Assembly (NCBI GenBank): GCA_026414565.1
Contig: JAOAIT010000037.1
Coordinates: 37,617 to 101,616, forward strand
DNA: 64,000 nucleotides
Direction: 5' to 3'
Source of the DNA: Verrucomicrobiia bacterium
Lineage (GTDB): Bacteria; Verrucomicrobiota; Verrucomicrobiia; Limisphaerales; Fontisphaeraceae
Shown in pieces: positions 43,965-52,255 of this stretch; positions within the stretch are counted from its first letter, which is position 1, and each line of letters opens with the position of its first letter. The notes beneath the pieces were generated by a model. It was not told where the DNA came from and made no database searches. It saw nothing but the letters and a program-made list of their open reading frames with translations. A program made the position numbers and the translations under genes.

Positions 43965-44984
43965 TCATCGCCGCCATGCCCGCAGCACGTAGGCATGGGG
44001 GTTGTGCGTGGGTTCGCCGTGGAACTGGCGCACCAGCAAGGAATCCAGGTGGATGGCCTGGACGGCAAAGCCCGCCCCTTCCAGGCGTTCACGCACCCGC
44101 GGCAGGCTCAGGCGATTCCAGTAATACTCCTCCACGGGGCGGACCAGGTGCTCCGGCTCTTCGTGCATCTGGAAAAACCCGAGGCACATCGCCCGGCGAG
44201 TAACGCGGGTTATTTCGGCCAGGGCCTGCTCCAGGGCGGCCGGGCTGAGATGCTCGAAGAGGTCCTGGGCGAGCAGCACCTCCACCGACTGGTTTTCCTG
44301 CGGGATTTCCAGCACGTTGCCCACGGCAAAATGGGCCTCGGGACACAAGGCGCGGGCGTTGTCCACGTTTTTGGCGCAAAGATCAAAGCCGGCGTAGTCC
44401 ACGAAGGGCGCCAGCCCAAAAGGAGCAAAGAAGCGGTAATCATTGGCCGAGCCGCAGGCGGGTTCGAGCACGGTGAGGCGCGGAGCCGTCTGGCCTGCCA
44501 GCTCCTGCCGCCACAGGAGGGCAAAGGTGTTCAAAATGCGCTCGGGGAGCCGGACCGGCGTCATGGCCAGCAGGTCCGGGGTGAGCAGCGCGTCCAGGTA
44601 GTTGGGGACTTCCACGCTGCCGATTTTTTCCGGCAGGCGGGTGTACACGGCATGCAAAAAAGGCGGCAGGGTGACGCCTTCCACCACCGCCATGGGGCGT
44701 TGCAAGCCCCGGCGCAAACTCTCCACATCCTCATCAATCATGGGATGCTCGAAGCGCTGGAGCATCCAATTCATGGCCATGGAGAAGCGCACCTCGGCCT
44801 CCTGCAGCGGGGCAAAGCGCGGGCCGAAAAGCAGCTCCAGGAGGAAATGGCGCATGAGGATGCTGGAGAGGTTCAGCCGCGGGTCCTCCACACTGGCCAC
44901 CAGGTAATCGCGCAAATCGGCGGCGTCATGGCGGTCCCACATCCGGCGCAGGGCCTCGGTTTCTTTGAGCAGGTTGGGGTCCAT
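43965..44984 (-). CDS. Class I SAM-dependent methyltransferase
   Basis: 339 residues. A helical N-terminal half of about 160 residues of no recognised family precedes a Rossmann methyltransferase domain. That domain has motif I LTVLEPACGSANDYRFF, the acidic strand YAGFDLCAKNVDNARAL, the AHFAVGNVLEIPQENQSVEV step and VLLAQDLFEHLSPAALEQAL. The substrate is unknown; the motif layout suits small molecules or lipids as well as proteins. It lies just downstream of the oxidoreductase gene, separated by a terminator, so it probably has its own promoter or relies on read-through. Confidence 0.8.
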   Translation of the reverse strand: MDPNLLKETEALRRMWDRHDAADLRDYLVASVEDPRLNLSSILMRHFLLELLFGPRFAPLQEAEVRFSMAMNWMLQRFEHPMIDEDVESLRRGLQRPMAVVEGVTLPPFLHAVYTRLPEKIGSVEVPNYLDALLTPDLLAMTPVRLPERILNTFALLWRQELAGQTAPRLTVLEPACGSANDYRFFAPFGLAPFVDYAGFDLCAKNVDNARALCPEAHFAVGNVLEIPQENQSVEVLLAQDLFEHLSPAALEQALAEITRVTRRAMCLGFFQMHEEPEHLVRPVEEYYWNRLSLPRVRERLEGAGFAVQAIHLDSLLVRQFHGEPTHNPHAYVLRAWRR

Positions 44985-44987
44985 AAC

Positions 44988-45011
44988 AAAAAGGCGGCCC
45001 GGAGGCCGCCT
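44988..45011 (-). terminator. Intrinsic terminator after the Tat-type oxidoreductase gene
   Basis: On the minus strand a perfect 8 bp stem (AGGCGGCC, loop TCCG, GGCCGCCT) runs straight into a T-run (five Ts counting the last stem base). It begins 20 bases after the stop at 45031 and lies just before the methyltransferase start at 44984. It is the clearest intrinsic terminator in the window. Confidence 0.8.
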
Positions 45012-45030
45012 GCGAGGTGGTGCCGGTGGG

Positions 45031-46350
45031 TTACACCGGAAGCTTCCACGGGGCGCGATAGGCCTTGGTGGCCCAGTGCGCCAATTCCGGCACGGTGATC
45101 ACTTCCTTGACCGGATCCCAGGTGATTTTCTTGCCGGTGCGCGCCGCGATGTTGCCCAGATGACAGGCGGTGGCGGTGCGATGGCCGATTTCCACCGAAC
45201 AGATCGGGTCCTTGCGCGTCTTGATGCAGTCCAGCCAGTTGCCGTAATGATCATTGCTGATGTACACCAGCTTGATGTCCGTGTCCTTCATCGGCGGGAT
45301 GTCGTCCAAATCCTCCTCCTTCTCCGTGGCGCCCATCTTGAGCACGCCGCGGTTGACGTAAATGACGCCCTTGTCGCCGATGAAGGTGGTGCCCATTTTG
45401 GCGCCCTGCTCCAAAATCACCTGCACGCCGTTGGGGTATTTGTAATGGATGAGGCTCCACACCGGCACTTCGAAGCGTTTTTTCTCGTCATAGCGGGCCT
45501 GGCCGGTGATTTCGACCGGGCCGGTGTTGTCCACATCCATGCCCCAATGGGCGATGTCCAGGTGATGCGCGCCCCAGTTGGTCATCTGGCCGCCGGAATA
45601 ATCCCAGAAAAAGCGGAAATAATAGTGGACGCGGGCCCGGTTGTAGGGCCGGTAGGGCGCCGGGCCGAGCCACATGTCGTAGTCGAGTTCGGGCGGCGGG
45701 TCGCTGTCTTTGACGTCATCCAGTTTGTTGTCCCAGTTGACGGTGGTGATGCCCACCTTGACGGTGTGCAGCTTGCCGATTTTGCCGGCGCGCACCATTT
45801 CGACGGCGGTGCGGAAACGCGGATCGGACCGCTGCTGGCTGCCGGTTTGCAGCACGCGTTTGTACTGGCGCACGGCCTTGACCATGGCCTTGCCTTCCTC
45901 GATGAACAGCGTCAGCGGCTTTTCGCAATACACGTCCTTGCCCGCCTGGCAGGCGTGGATGGCCTGCAGGGCATGCCAGTGATCGGGGGTGGAAATCACC
46001 ACCGCGTCCACGCTTTTGTCCTCCAGCAATTTGCGGTAATCCTTGTAGCCGGGCACCTCCTTGCCCTGAGCCTTGATCACCGCCTTCTGCCCGGTGGCGA
46101 GGTTGTTGGAGTCCACATCACACAGGGCAAAGACATTCTTTTTCTTGAGGAAATACTGCATGTTTTGTACCCCCCGGCCGCCGGTGGCAATGAAGCCCAC
46201 CCGCACCAGCTCGGAGGGATTTTCCCCGGTGGCGGCGCGGGTTTCATTCAGGAAGATGTTGGGGCTGGCCAGGGCGGCGCCCACGCCCAGCGAGAGGTTG
46301 CGTGCCTGACGCAAGAACGATCGGCGAGAGATGTGCTGCGTGTTTTTCAT
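45031..46350 (-). CDS. Tat-exported Gfo/Idh/MocA family oxidoreductase
   Basis: 439 residues from ATG 46350. The first 40 residues hold a twin-arginine signal (SRRSFLRQ followed by [13 protein letters not shown]), so folded export with bound NAD(P) by the Tat system is likely. The Rossmann part has [26 protein letters not shown] and [17 protein letters not shown]. The dinucleotide-contact lysine is in [18 protein letters not shown]. The C-terminal sheet has [16 protein letters not shown], typical of the large verrucomicrobial/planctomycetal paralogue group that acts on glycans. The substrate is unknown. The upstream extension of the frame to 46515 is non-coding in character. Confidence 0.9.
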   Translation of the reverse strand: MKNTQHISRRSFLRQARNLSLGVGAALASPNIFLNETRAATGENPSELVRVGFIATGGRGVQNMQYFLKKKNVFALCDVDSNNLATGQKAVIKAQGKEVPGYKDYRKLLEDKSVDAVVISTPDHWHALQAIHACQAGKDVYCEKPLTLFIEEGKAMVKAVRQYKRVLQTGSQQRSDPRFRTAVEMVRAGKIGKLHTVKVGITTVNWDNKLDDVKDSDPPPELDYDMWLGPAPYRPYNRARVHYYFRFFWDYSGGQMTNWGAHHLDIAHWGMDVDNTGPVEITGQARYDEKKRFEVPVWSLIHYKYPNGVQVILEQGAKMGTTFIGDKGVIYVNRGVLKMGATEKEEDLDDIPPMKDTDIKLVYISNDHYGNWLDCIKTRKDPICSVEIGHRTATACHLGNIAARTGKKITWDPVKEVITVPELAHWATKAYRAPWKLPV

Positions 46351-46552
46351 AAGGCTGTTATTGCTGCTCAACGCCGGCTTGTCAACGTTTCTTCCCGTCC
46401 CGGCTGCCGCTTCCGGGCTTATTCTGCCAGGCGCGCGGGTGAGGTAGGCGCAGCCTGGGGCCGGAGCGAGGGGCAGGGGCGATCGGTTTGGCCCGCGCCG
46501 CAGGCGGGACTGCAAGGGGGGGGAAGATTAAATTGTTTTTTTTGAAACCAAA

Positions 46553-46616
46553 GCCGGCTTATGCCGTCTAAAGGAATAGACGGTTGCGCAAAAATGGCGG
46601 TAGCGCAACTGCCGGT
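46553..46616 (+). ncRNA. Candidate structured leader RNA (three-way junction) before the prepilin/ABC operon
   Basis: Three nested stems can form together. The outer stem pairs 46553-46558 (gccggc) with 46611-46616 (gccggt), 6 bp with one G-U. Hairpin 1 is a perfect 7 bp stem, 46564-46570 (ccgtcta) with 46577-46583 (tagacgg), loop aaggaa. Hairpin 2 is a perfect 6 bp stem, 46584-46589 (ttgcgc) with 46603-46608 (gcgcaa), with a 13-base loop. The element ends 21 bases before ATG 46638. I could not match it to a riboswitch consensus I remember, including c-di-GMP-I. It is assigned to the plus strand from its position. Confidence 0.45.
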
Positions 46617-46637
46617 CCAGGTGTCATATTAAAGGTT

Positions 46638-47399
46638 ATGAGCCGCAAAAGTTTTCAGACAGATTGCAGGCCGCGCACCGGCGGGTTCACGTTGATTGAA
46701 CTGCTGGTGGTGATTGCCATTATTGCGCTGCTGGCCAGCATGTTGCTGCCGGCGCTGGCCTCGGCCAAGCAGCGGGCGCAAACGATTCAGTGCATGAACA
46801 ACATGCGCCAGATGGGCATCGCGCTGCGGATGTACCTGAACGACAACGATGGGGTGTTTCCGCTGCGCATGTACGGGCCGGCGTGGCCGGGGCGCATGAG
46901 CAACGAAATCTCCAACCCCAAGGTGATGATTTGTCCGGCGGATGGGCCGGATGAGCCGCATTCGGACGGGGCGACCCACCCGCGCAGCGATCCGGTGCGG
47001 TTTCCGCTGGATGCGGCGCCGCGCAGTTTCATCATGAATGCGTTCACGGATTACGTGCAGACATTTCATTCGACCAACACCACGTATTACAAGCAGGCCA
47101 ACTCGCCCACTCCCATCCCGGAGGGGGCCGTCAAACACCCCTCGGAGACCATCGCGTTTGGGGAGAAGGTGAATGAGCGCGGGGATTTCTTCCTGGATTA
47201 CGACGGGTTTGACGATGTGGAGGTGCTGGCGCAGGGGCGTCACAACAACGCCCGCCGGCAAAACTTCAGCGGCGGCGCGAATTACGTGTTTTGTGACGGC
47301 AGCGCGCGCTTTTACAAGTATGGCCGCACGCTTTCTCCGGTCAACCTCTGGGCCGTGACGGATTTGTATCGTCTGCCCACCAGTCCCCCCAAACCCTGA
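46638..47399 (+). CDS. Prepilin-type cleavage/methylation protein (type II pseudopilin-like)
   Basis: 253 residues from ATG 46638, preceded by aaagg. The N-terminus is a type IV prepilin signal: [20 protein letters not shown] with Glu at position 5 after the G16|F17 cut, then a hydrophobic helix. The long soluble part ends with [20 protein letters not shown], the F-x-DG pattern of the DUF1559-like group abundant in Planctomycetes and Verrucomicrobia. These proteins are numerous in such genomes and their filaments or roles are largely unknown. It opens a plus-strand operon leading to an ABC transporter. A prepilin peptidase is not in the window. Confidence 0.88.
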   Translation: MSRKSFQTDCRPRTGGFTLIELLVVIAIIALLASMLLPALASAKQRAQTIQCMNNMRQMGIALRMYLNDNDGVFPLRMYGPAWPGRMSNEISNPKVMICPADGPDEPHSDGATHPRSDPVRFPLDAAPRSFIMNAFTDYVQTFHSTNTTYYKQANSPTPIPEGAVKHPSETIAFGEKVNERGDFFLDYDGFDDVEVLAQGRHNNARRQNFSGGANYVFCDGSARFYKYGRTLSPVNLWAVTDLYRLPTSPPKP

Positions 47400-47473
47400 G
47401 CGGCTTGCAGGCCGCGGAAGGAAGGCCCGGTTGACGTTTGGCGTTTTTTGCGGGAAGGAGTCATAATACTGCC

Positions 47474-48127
47474 GTGTCTGGGGCACGTTATAAACCACTG
47501 GTCTGGGGTGTGGCCGGGCTGCTGCTGCTCTGGCTGGCGGCATGGGGCGGTTTTGCCCTGGCCCGGCAGAGCAAAATGACCGCCGAAAAAGTGGGGCAGT
47601 ACATGCGGCAGACGGATTTGAGCCGCCTGCCGCCTTCGCGGCGGGGGCAGGCGCTGGAGGAGCTGGCCCGCAAACTCAACGCCCTGCCATGGGAGGAGCG
47701 CCGGCGGGCGCGCCTGGATCGCGAATGGCGCCGGTGGTTTGAACAGATGACGGAGGCGGAAAAGGATGCCTTTGTGGAGGCCACCATGCCCACCGGATTC
47801 AAGACGATGATCGAGGCGTTTGAGAAAATGCCGCCCGAGCGCCGCCAGCGCGCCGTGCAGGAGGCGCTCAAGCGTTTGCGGGAGGCGCAAGAGGAGATGG
47901 CGGCCCAGGGCGAGGGGGCCGGGCCAGCCCCGCCGCGGTGGGGCAATGATCCGGAGGCCCCGGTGATTAGTGAAGAGTTGCAGAAGAAAATCGCCGTGCT
48001 GGGGCTGAAAACTTTCTACTCGTCCAGCTCCGCGCAAACGAAGGCCGAGGTCGCGCCGCTGCTGGAGGAGATCCAACGGTTGATGGAATCCGGGCGCACG
48101 TTTGGCGGGCGGCGGCCTCATCCTTGA
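47474..48127 (+). CDS. Membrane-anchored charged helical protein, unknown function
   Basis: 217 residues from GTG 47474, which follows gggaaggag by about 14 bases; TTG 47438 is the in-frame alternative. One N-terminal membrane helix ([20 protein letters not shown]) is followed by a highly charged, helical domain rich in Arg, Glu and Met ([38 protein letters not shown]). This resembles a coiled-coil spacer facing the periplasm. I do not recognise the family. Its stop overlaps the start of the next prepilin-like gene by three bases (TTGA at 48124-48127), implying translational coupling. Confidence 0.75.
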   Translation: MSGARYKPLVWGVAGLLLLWLAAWGGFALARQSKMTAEKVGQYMRQTDLSRLPPSRRGQALEELARKLNALPWEERRRARLDREWRRWFEQMTEAEKDAFVEATMPTGFKTMIEAFEKMPPERRQRAVQEALKRLREAQEEMAAQGEGAGPAPPRWGNDPEAPVISEELQKKIAVLGLKTFYSSSSAQTKAEVAPLLEEIQRLMESGRTFGGRRPHP

Positions 48128-48717
48128 AGGACGGCGTGAAGCAGGCGCGACAACGGTGCAGGCGGGGGGGGCGGTGGGGTTTCGGCCCCGGGGCGTTCAC
48201 CCTGCTGGAGCTGCTGGTGGTCATCGCCATTATTGGCCTGCTGGCGGCGTTGCTGTTGCCGGTGATGACACGCGCGCGGGAGGCGGGGCGGGCCGCGGCC
48301 TGCATCAGTAATTTGCGCCAGGTGGGTCTGGCGATCCAACTGTACACGCAGGATCACCACAACCGCCTGCCCATCATGCGCGATCAGCCGCCTGGCGCGC
48401 CGGCGACGAATGTGCCCGCCGGGCCGGAGCGGGTGCTGGCTCCCTACCTGGGCAACACCAATGTTTTGCGCTGTCCTTCAGACACCAAAGACCTTTTTTA
48501 CACCACCGGCTCCAGCTACAGTTGGAACAGTTTGCTGAACAACCAGCCGGCGGATCGTTTGACGGTGCTCAATCTGCCTTTCAATCCGCACCAAATGCCG
48601 CTGATGTTTGACAAAGAGGCCTTTCATGCCGCCCGGGGGGAGGGGAAGGGCATCAATTTTCTTTATGCCGATGGCCACATTAAAAACCTGCTCGTGCTGG
48701 AGGGGACGCGTCCATGA
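48124..48717 (+). CDS. Prepilin-like protein with atypical cleavage site
   Basis: 197 residues starting at a TTG overlapping the upstream stop; a GTG at 48136 is possible. After a 24-residue basic leader comes [20 protein letters not shown], the prepilin helix with Glu five residues after the expected cut. The residue before Phe is Ala with Gly at -2, where most prepilins have Gly at -1, so processing may be less efficient. The domain ends [19 protein letters not shown], the F-x-DG motif. It is followed by the ABC ATPase gene with a four-base ATGA overlap. Confidence 0.85.
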   Translation: MKDGVKQARQRCRRGGRWGFGPGAFTLLELLVVIAIIGLLAALLLPVMTRAREAGRAAACISNLRQVGLAIQLYTQDHHNRLPIMRDQPPGAPATNVPAGPERVLAPYLGNTNVLRCPSDTKDLFYTTGSSYSWNSLLNNQPADRLTVLNLPFNPHQMPLMFDKEAFHAARGEGKGINFLYADGHIKNLLVLEGTRP

Positions 48718-49634
48718 GCCTGATTGAGCTGCGGGGGGTGAGCAAGCGTTTTGGCCGCCGGCAGGCGGTGGACGGACTGGATTTGAGCGTGCCGGCGGGG
48801 GAGATCTTTGGCCTGCTGGGTCACAACGGCGCCGGCAAAAGCACGGCCATCGGCATGATGCTGGGCCAGGTATGGCCGGATGCGGGGGAGGTGCGCCTGC
48901 TGGGGCATGATGTGACCTCCAACCGGCGGCGGGCGCTGGAAAAAGTGGGGGCGATCTTCGAGACTCCGGCGTTCTATGATTACCTCTCCGGCTGGCGCAA
49001 CCTGGAGATTCTCAGCTCCTTCACGGCGCCCACGCCGCGGGAGCGTCTGCAGGAAGTCATTGCCTGGGTGGGACTGACGGGGCGGGAGCATCACCCGGTG
49101 CGGACCTACTCGCACGGCATGCGGACGCGGCTGGCACTGGCCCAGGCGCTGCTGCCACAGCCGGCGTTGCTGATTCTGGACGAGCCGGGCGACGGCCTGG
49201 ATCCCGAGGGCATTCACGAGATGCGGCACACCATTTTGCGGCTGCGGCGGGAATTGGGGCTGACGATTCTGTTGTCGTCGCATTTGCTGAATGAAGTGGA
49301 GCAGTTGTGCACGCGCATTGCCGTGCTGCATCAGGGCCGGAAGGTCTTTGAAGGGCCGCTGGAGGAGGTGCGGCGGCAGGGGGCGTGGTGGCGGTTGCGG
49401 ACGACGGATTTTGCGCGAGCGGTGGCTTTGCTGCGCGGGGCGGGGCTGATCGGCGACGCGCGCGACGGTCAGGCCATTCAACTGGCCCCGGCGGCCACCA
49501 GCCAGGAGGTGGTGCGCCGGCTGGTGGAGGCCGGTTTGCCGGTGAGCGAGATTGCGCCCGAGGAGCAAAGCTTGGAAAACTTTTACCTGGCGCTCATGCA
49601 CCGCGAGCGCGCCGGCGCGGCCGTGGCAGAGTGA
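48714..49634 (+). CDS. ABC transporter ATP-binding protein
   Basis: 306 residues. The nucleotide-binding domain has Walker [18 protein letters not shown], the Q-loop region ([16 protein letters not shown], where the usual Gln is Glu), a signature read as [16 protein letters not shown] instead of LSGGQ, Walker [16 protein letters not shown] (Gly-Asp in place of the usual Thr-Asn in the D-loop approach) and the H-loop [13 protein letters not shown]. The C-terminal 80 residues are the extension usual in ABC-2 exporters. SHGM-type signatures also occur in other ABC-2 ATPases. It overlaps the upstream prepilin-like gene by four bases and is followed after seven bases by its permease. Confidence 0.93.
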   Translation: MSLIELRGVSKRFGRRQAVDGLDLSVPAGEIFGLLGHNGAGKSTAIGMMLGQVWPDAGEVRLLGHDVTSNRRRALEKVGAIFETPAFYDYLSGWRNLEILSSFTAPTPRERLQEVIAWVGLTGREHHPVRTYSHGMRTRLALAQALLPQPALLILDEPGDGLDPEGIHEMRHTILRLRRELGLTILLSSHLLNEVEQLCTRIAVLHQGRKVFEGPLEEVRRQGAWWRLRTTDFARAVALLRGAGLIGDARDGQAIQLAPAATSQEVVRRLVEAGLPVSEIAPEEQSLENFYLALMHRERAGAAVAE

Positions 49635-49641
49635 CCCAGCT

Positions 49642-50481
49642 ATGTTGTACCACCAATTTCGCGGGGAGTTGTGGAAGTTGTTTGGCAAGAAGCGCACGTA
49701 CATTGGCTTTGCCATGTTTCTTCTGGCGCAGAACGCCATCAGCCTCGGCTTCAAGTTCACCACGGCCACCGGACACATTGAGCGGCTGCTGAATCAGAAT
49801 GGATATCTGGCGGAGTCGTTCATCAGTGCGCTGACCATCGCGGTCATCATGATGGTGATGATCGCCATTTTCCTGCTGCCGTTGTACTCGGCGCTGGTGG
49901 GGGGGGATTTTGTGGCCAAGGAGAGCGAGGACGGCACGCTGCGCATGATTTTATGCCGGCCGATCTCCCGCTGGCGGTTGCTGGCGGTGAAATGGCTGGC
50001 GGGGTGCGTGTTTTCCGCCCTGCTGGTGCTGGCCCTGGGCGGGCTGGGATTGCTGTCCGCGCGGGTCTGGTTTCCGTGGGGCGGGCTGTTTGTCTTTGCG
50101 CCGGAGCAATCCATATTCAGTGTATTCAATGCCGGGGAGGGCCTGGAGCGCTATCTGCTGGCGCAGGTGTTTTTGATTCCCGAGGCGGTCACCATCATGA
50201 CGCTGGCGTTCATGTTCAGTTGCTTCAACATCAAGCCGGCGGCGGCCACCATCCTGGCCATGTCAGTGGTGCTCATCAGTTTTATTCTGCAACACATCCC
50301 CTATTTTCGGGATTACCAGAACTGGATTCTGACCTACCACCTGAACATCTGGGTCTATATTTTTGAAGAGACCATTCCCTGGTGGCGCATCGGCCAGTCG
50401 TTGAGCCTGTTGCTTGGCTTCAATGCCACCTTCTTCCTGATCGGCGCCACCGTGTTTCACCTGCGCGACATCAAGAGCTAG
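49642..50481 (+). CDS. ABC-2 type transporter permease
   Basis: 279 residues from ATG 49642. Six hydrophobic segments are visible (FAMFLLAQNAISLGF, TIAVIMMVMIAIFLLPLYSA, WLAGCVFSALLVLALGGLGL, VTIMTLAFMFSCFN, TILAMSVVLISFILQ, SLLLGFNATFFLIGATV). The loop after the second span has the ABC-2 pattern FVAKESEDGTLRMILCRPIS. It would dimerise and pair with the preceding ATPase. The substrate is unknown; the operon context links it to two prepilin-like proteins. It is convergent with the sulfatase gene, six bases away. Confidence 0.92.
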   Translation: MLYHQFRGELWKLFGKKRTYIGFAMFLLAQNAISLGFKFTTATGHIERLLNQNGYLAESFISALTIAVIMMVMIAIFLLPLYSALVGGDFVAKESEDGTLRMILCRPISRWRLLAVKWLAGCVFSALLVLALGGLGLLSARVWFPWGGLFVFAPEQSIFSVFNAGEGLERYLLAQVFLIPEAVTIMTLAFMFSCFNIKPAAATILAMSVVLISFILQHIPYFRDYQNWILTYHLNIWVYIFEETIPWWRIGQSLSLLLGFNATFFLIGATVFHLRDIKS

Positions 50482-50487
50482 CGGCGG

Positions 50488-51999
50488 CTACCGGAGGGCG
50501 TCGGGCGAAAATTTGAGCTGGGGATTCATGCCTTGCAATAATTGCGGCGTGGGCGCGCCGCCAAACTGCCGCCAATACAGCTCCTTGAATGGGTTAATTT
50601 TGGGGCCCACCGCCATTTCATTGATCAGGCCGGGCTGGATCGCTTCCCACCAGCGGTCATAACAGGCGGACAACTTTTGCACCAGCTCGGGATGCCGGCC
50701 GGCCAGGTTGTTGGTCTGGCCGGGATCGGTTGGCAGGTGGTAAAGCTCCCAGATGCCGCTGGTTTTGCCCGCGCTGACCATCTGGTAAGGGCCGTAACGC
50801 ACGCTGCAATCCTGGTATTTGGCCGCGGCGGCTTTGCCGGTGGGCCATCGGCCTAGATGCGTGAAGAGGCAGCGGTCAGGCCACGGCGCGGAAGGTTCCA
50901 ACAGCAGGGGGACGAGACTGCGTCCATCCCATTGACGCGCCACGGTGGGCGGGACTCTGGCTCCGGCGATTTCGAGGAGGGTGGGCATGACATCCACGTG
51001 GGCGGCCAGGGGGGCAATATCGCCCGGTGGAAGGACGCCCGGCCAGCGCCAGAACGAGGCGGCCCGCACGCCGCCCCAATAGGGGGTGCCTTTCTGGCCG
51101 CGCATGCCGGCATTGAACAACCGCACGCCCTGGGTGCCGCCATTGTCGTTCATGAAGATGATCAGCGTGTCGCGCTCCAGGCCCCAGACCTGCAGGCGGG
51201 CCAGCAACCGGCCCACGTTGTCATCCAGGTTGGCGATCATGCCGAAAAACTTGGCCACATTGGTGGGTACGCGCCCGGCATACAGGGCCTCGTACTCCGG
51301 GGGCACCTCCAAGGGGGTGTGCGGCGCATTGGGGGTGATCATGGCAAAAAAGGGACGCCGTCCGCGCACCCGCTCCATCCACGTGATCGCCTGCGTGAAA
51401 AAAACATCGGTGCAGTAGCCGGTGGTTGGGACAAAACGCCCGTTGTGCAGAATCACCGGGCTGAAATAATGGTTGTCGGGGGCGTCGCCGCAACTGCCGG
51501 GGTAGGTCTGGCCGATGCCGCCGGCACCGTGGATAAAGAACTCCTCGAAGCCGCGCCGGTCGGGCCAGTACTGCCGCTCATCGCCCAGATGCCATTTGCC
51601 GAAGATGCCGGTGTGATAGCCGGTTTGTTTGAGCAGGGCGGGGAGAGTGACCGCGGAGAGCGCAAGGCGCTCCCGCTCATAAATGGTGTGAGTGACACCG
51701 GACTTGAACTCATGACGGCCGGTCAACAGGGCTGCGCGAGTGGGGGAGCAGGTGGGGCTGACCATGAAATCCAAAAAGCGGCGGCCCTCGGCATGCAGGC
51801 GGTCCAGATGAGGGGTCCTGAGCACCGGGTTGCCGTGACAGGAGAGGTCGCCGTAGCCCTGATCGTCCGTTAAGATGAGAATAATGTTCGGACGGCGGCC
51901 GGTCAGCGCAGCCGCGGGCGCGGCGGCGGCGGAGGGTTGGGACTGCCCGATCAGGAAAGCAGCGAGCACCGGCAACCAGAAAAGCGCACGGTCATTCAT
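50488..51999 (-). CDS. Secreted arylsulfatase-like sulfatase
   Basis: 503 residues with a signal peptide (RALFWLPVLAAFLIGQSQPS). The formylglycine Cys is C84 in TCSPTRAALLTGRHEF, type I. Metal ligands are in ILILTDDQGYGDLSCHG and IIFMNDNGGTQG, and the substrate region is GKWHLGDERQYWP. The overall pattern resembles arylsulfatase A-type enzymes that act on sulfated glycans. Its length is standard. It is distinct from the other sulfatase at 30355, which has CAPSR and a different start. It is divergent from the RAYT-like gene, with a 256-base spacer containing a hairpin structure. Confidence 0.92.
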   Translation of the reverse strand: MNDRALFWLPVLAAFLIGQSQPSAAAAPAAALTGRRPNIILILTDDQGYGDLSCHGNPVLRTPHLDRLHAEGRRFLDFMVSPTCSPTRAALLTGRHEFKSGVTHTIYERERLALSAVTLPALLKQTGYHTGIFGKWHLGDERQYWPDRRGFEEFFIHGAGGIGQTYPGSCGDAPDNHYFSPVILHNGRFVPTTGYCTDVFFTQAITWMERVRGRRPFFAMITPNAPHTPLEVPPEYEALYAGRVPTNVAKFFGMIANLDDNVGRLLARLQVWGLERDTLIIFMNDNGGTQGVRLFNAGMRGQKGTPYWGGVRAASFWRWPGVLPPGDIAPLAAHVDVMPTLLEIAGARVPPTVARQWDGRSLVPLLLEPSAPWPDRCLFTHLGRWPTGKAAAAKYQDCSVRYGPYQMVSAGKTSGIWELYHLPTDPGQTNNLAGRHPELVQKLSACYDRWWEAIQPGLINEMAVGPKINPFKELYWRQFGGAPTPQLLQGMNPQLKFSPDALR

Positions 52000-52145
52000 G
52001 GGTTTGTTGGGGTATTATTCGGGTTCTGTGGTGATGCGCAAGGATAACGCGCAACTGTCCCGTGGGGGGCGCGCTCCACAAAGGCTGCCGTCCGTGGGGA
52101 GGTAAATTGCCCATGCCTTTGGCAAGGGACTGCCGCAGCACGCAC

Positions 52146-52193
52146 AAGCCCGCCTGCGAGACAAGGCTGCCTTCGGGCAACAGGGCGGGTTTT
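52146..52193. repeat. Nested palindrome (REP-like or terminator-like) upstream of the RAYT-like gene
   Basis: The outer stem pairs 52146-52154 (aagcccgcc) with 52184-52192 (ggcgggttt), nine pairs with one G-U, ending in a short T-run. The inner stem is TGCC (52168-52171), loop TTCG, GGCA (52176-52179), a UUCG-type stable loop. No plus-strand gene precedes it, so it does not end a known transcript. REP elements are such structures and lie beside RAYT genes, which makes that reading plausible. Confidence 0.45.
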
Positions 52194-52255
52194 GCCGGAG
52201 GGCGGGGGATGGCGTGGCATTGACAGGCGGCGGTTCCTCCGCAACCATCCTGCGC

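Noticed and set aside
46553..46616. c-di-GMP-I (GEMM) riboswitch
   Set aside because: The junction layout is similar, but the conserved core I remember (GCAAAGCC after the first hairpin, GGUUACCGAUGG at the end) is missing.
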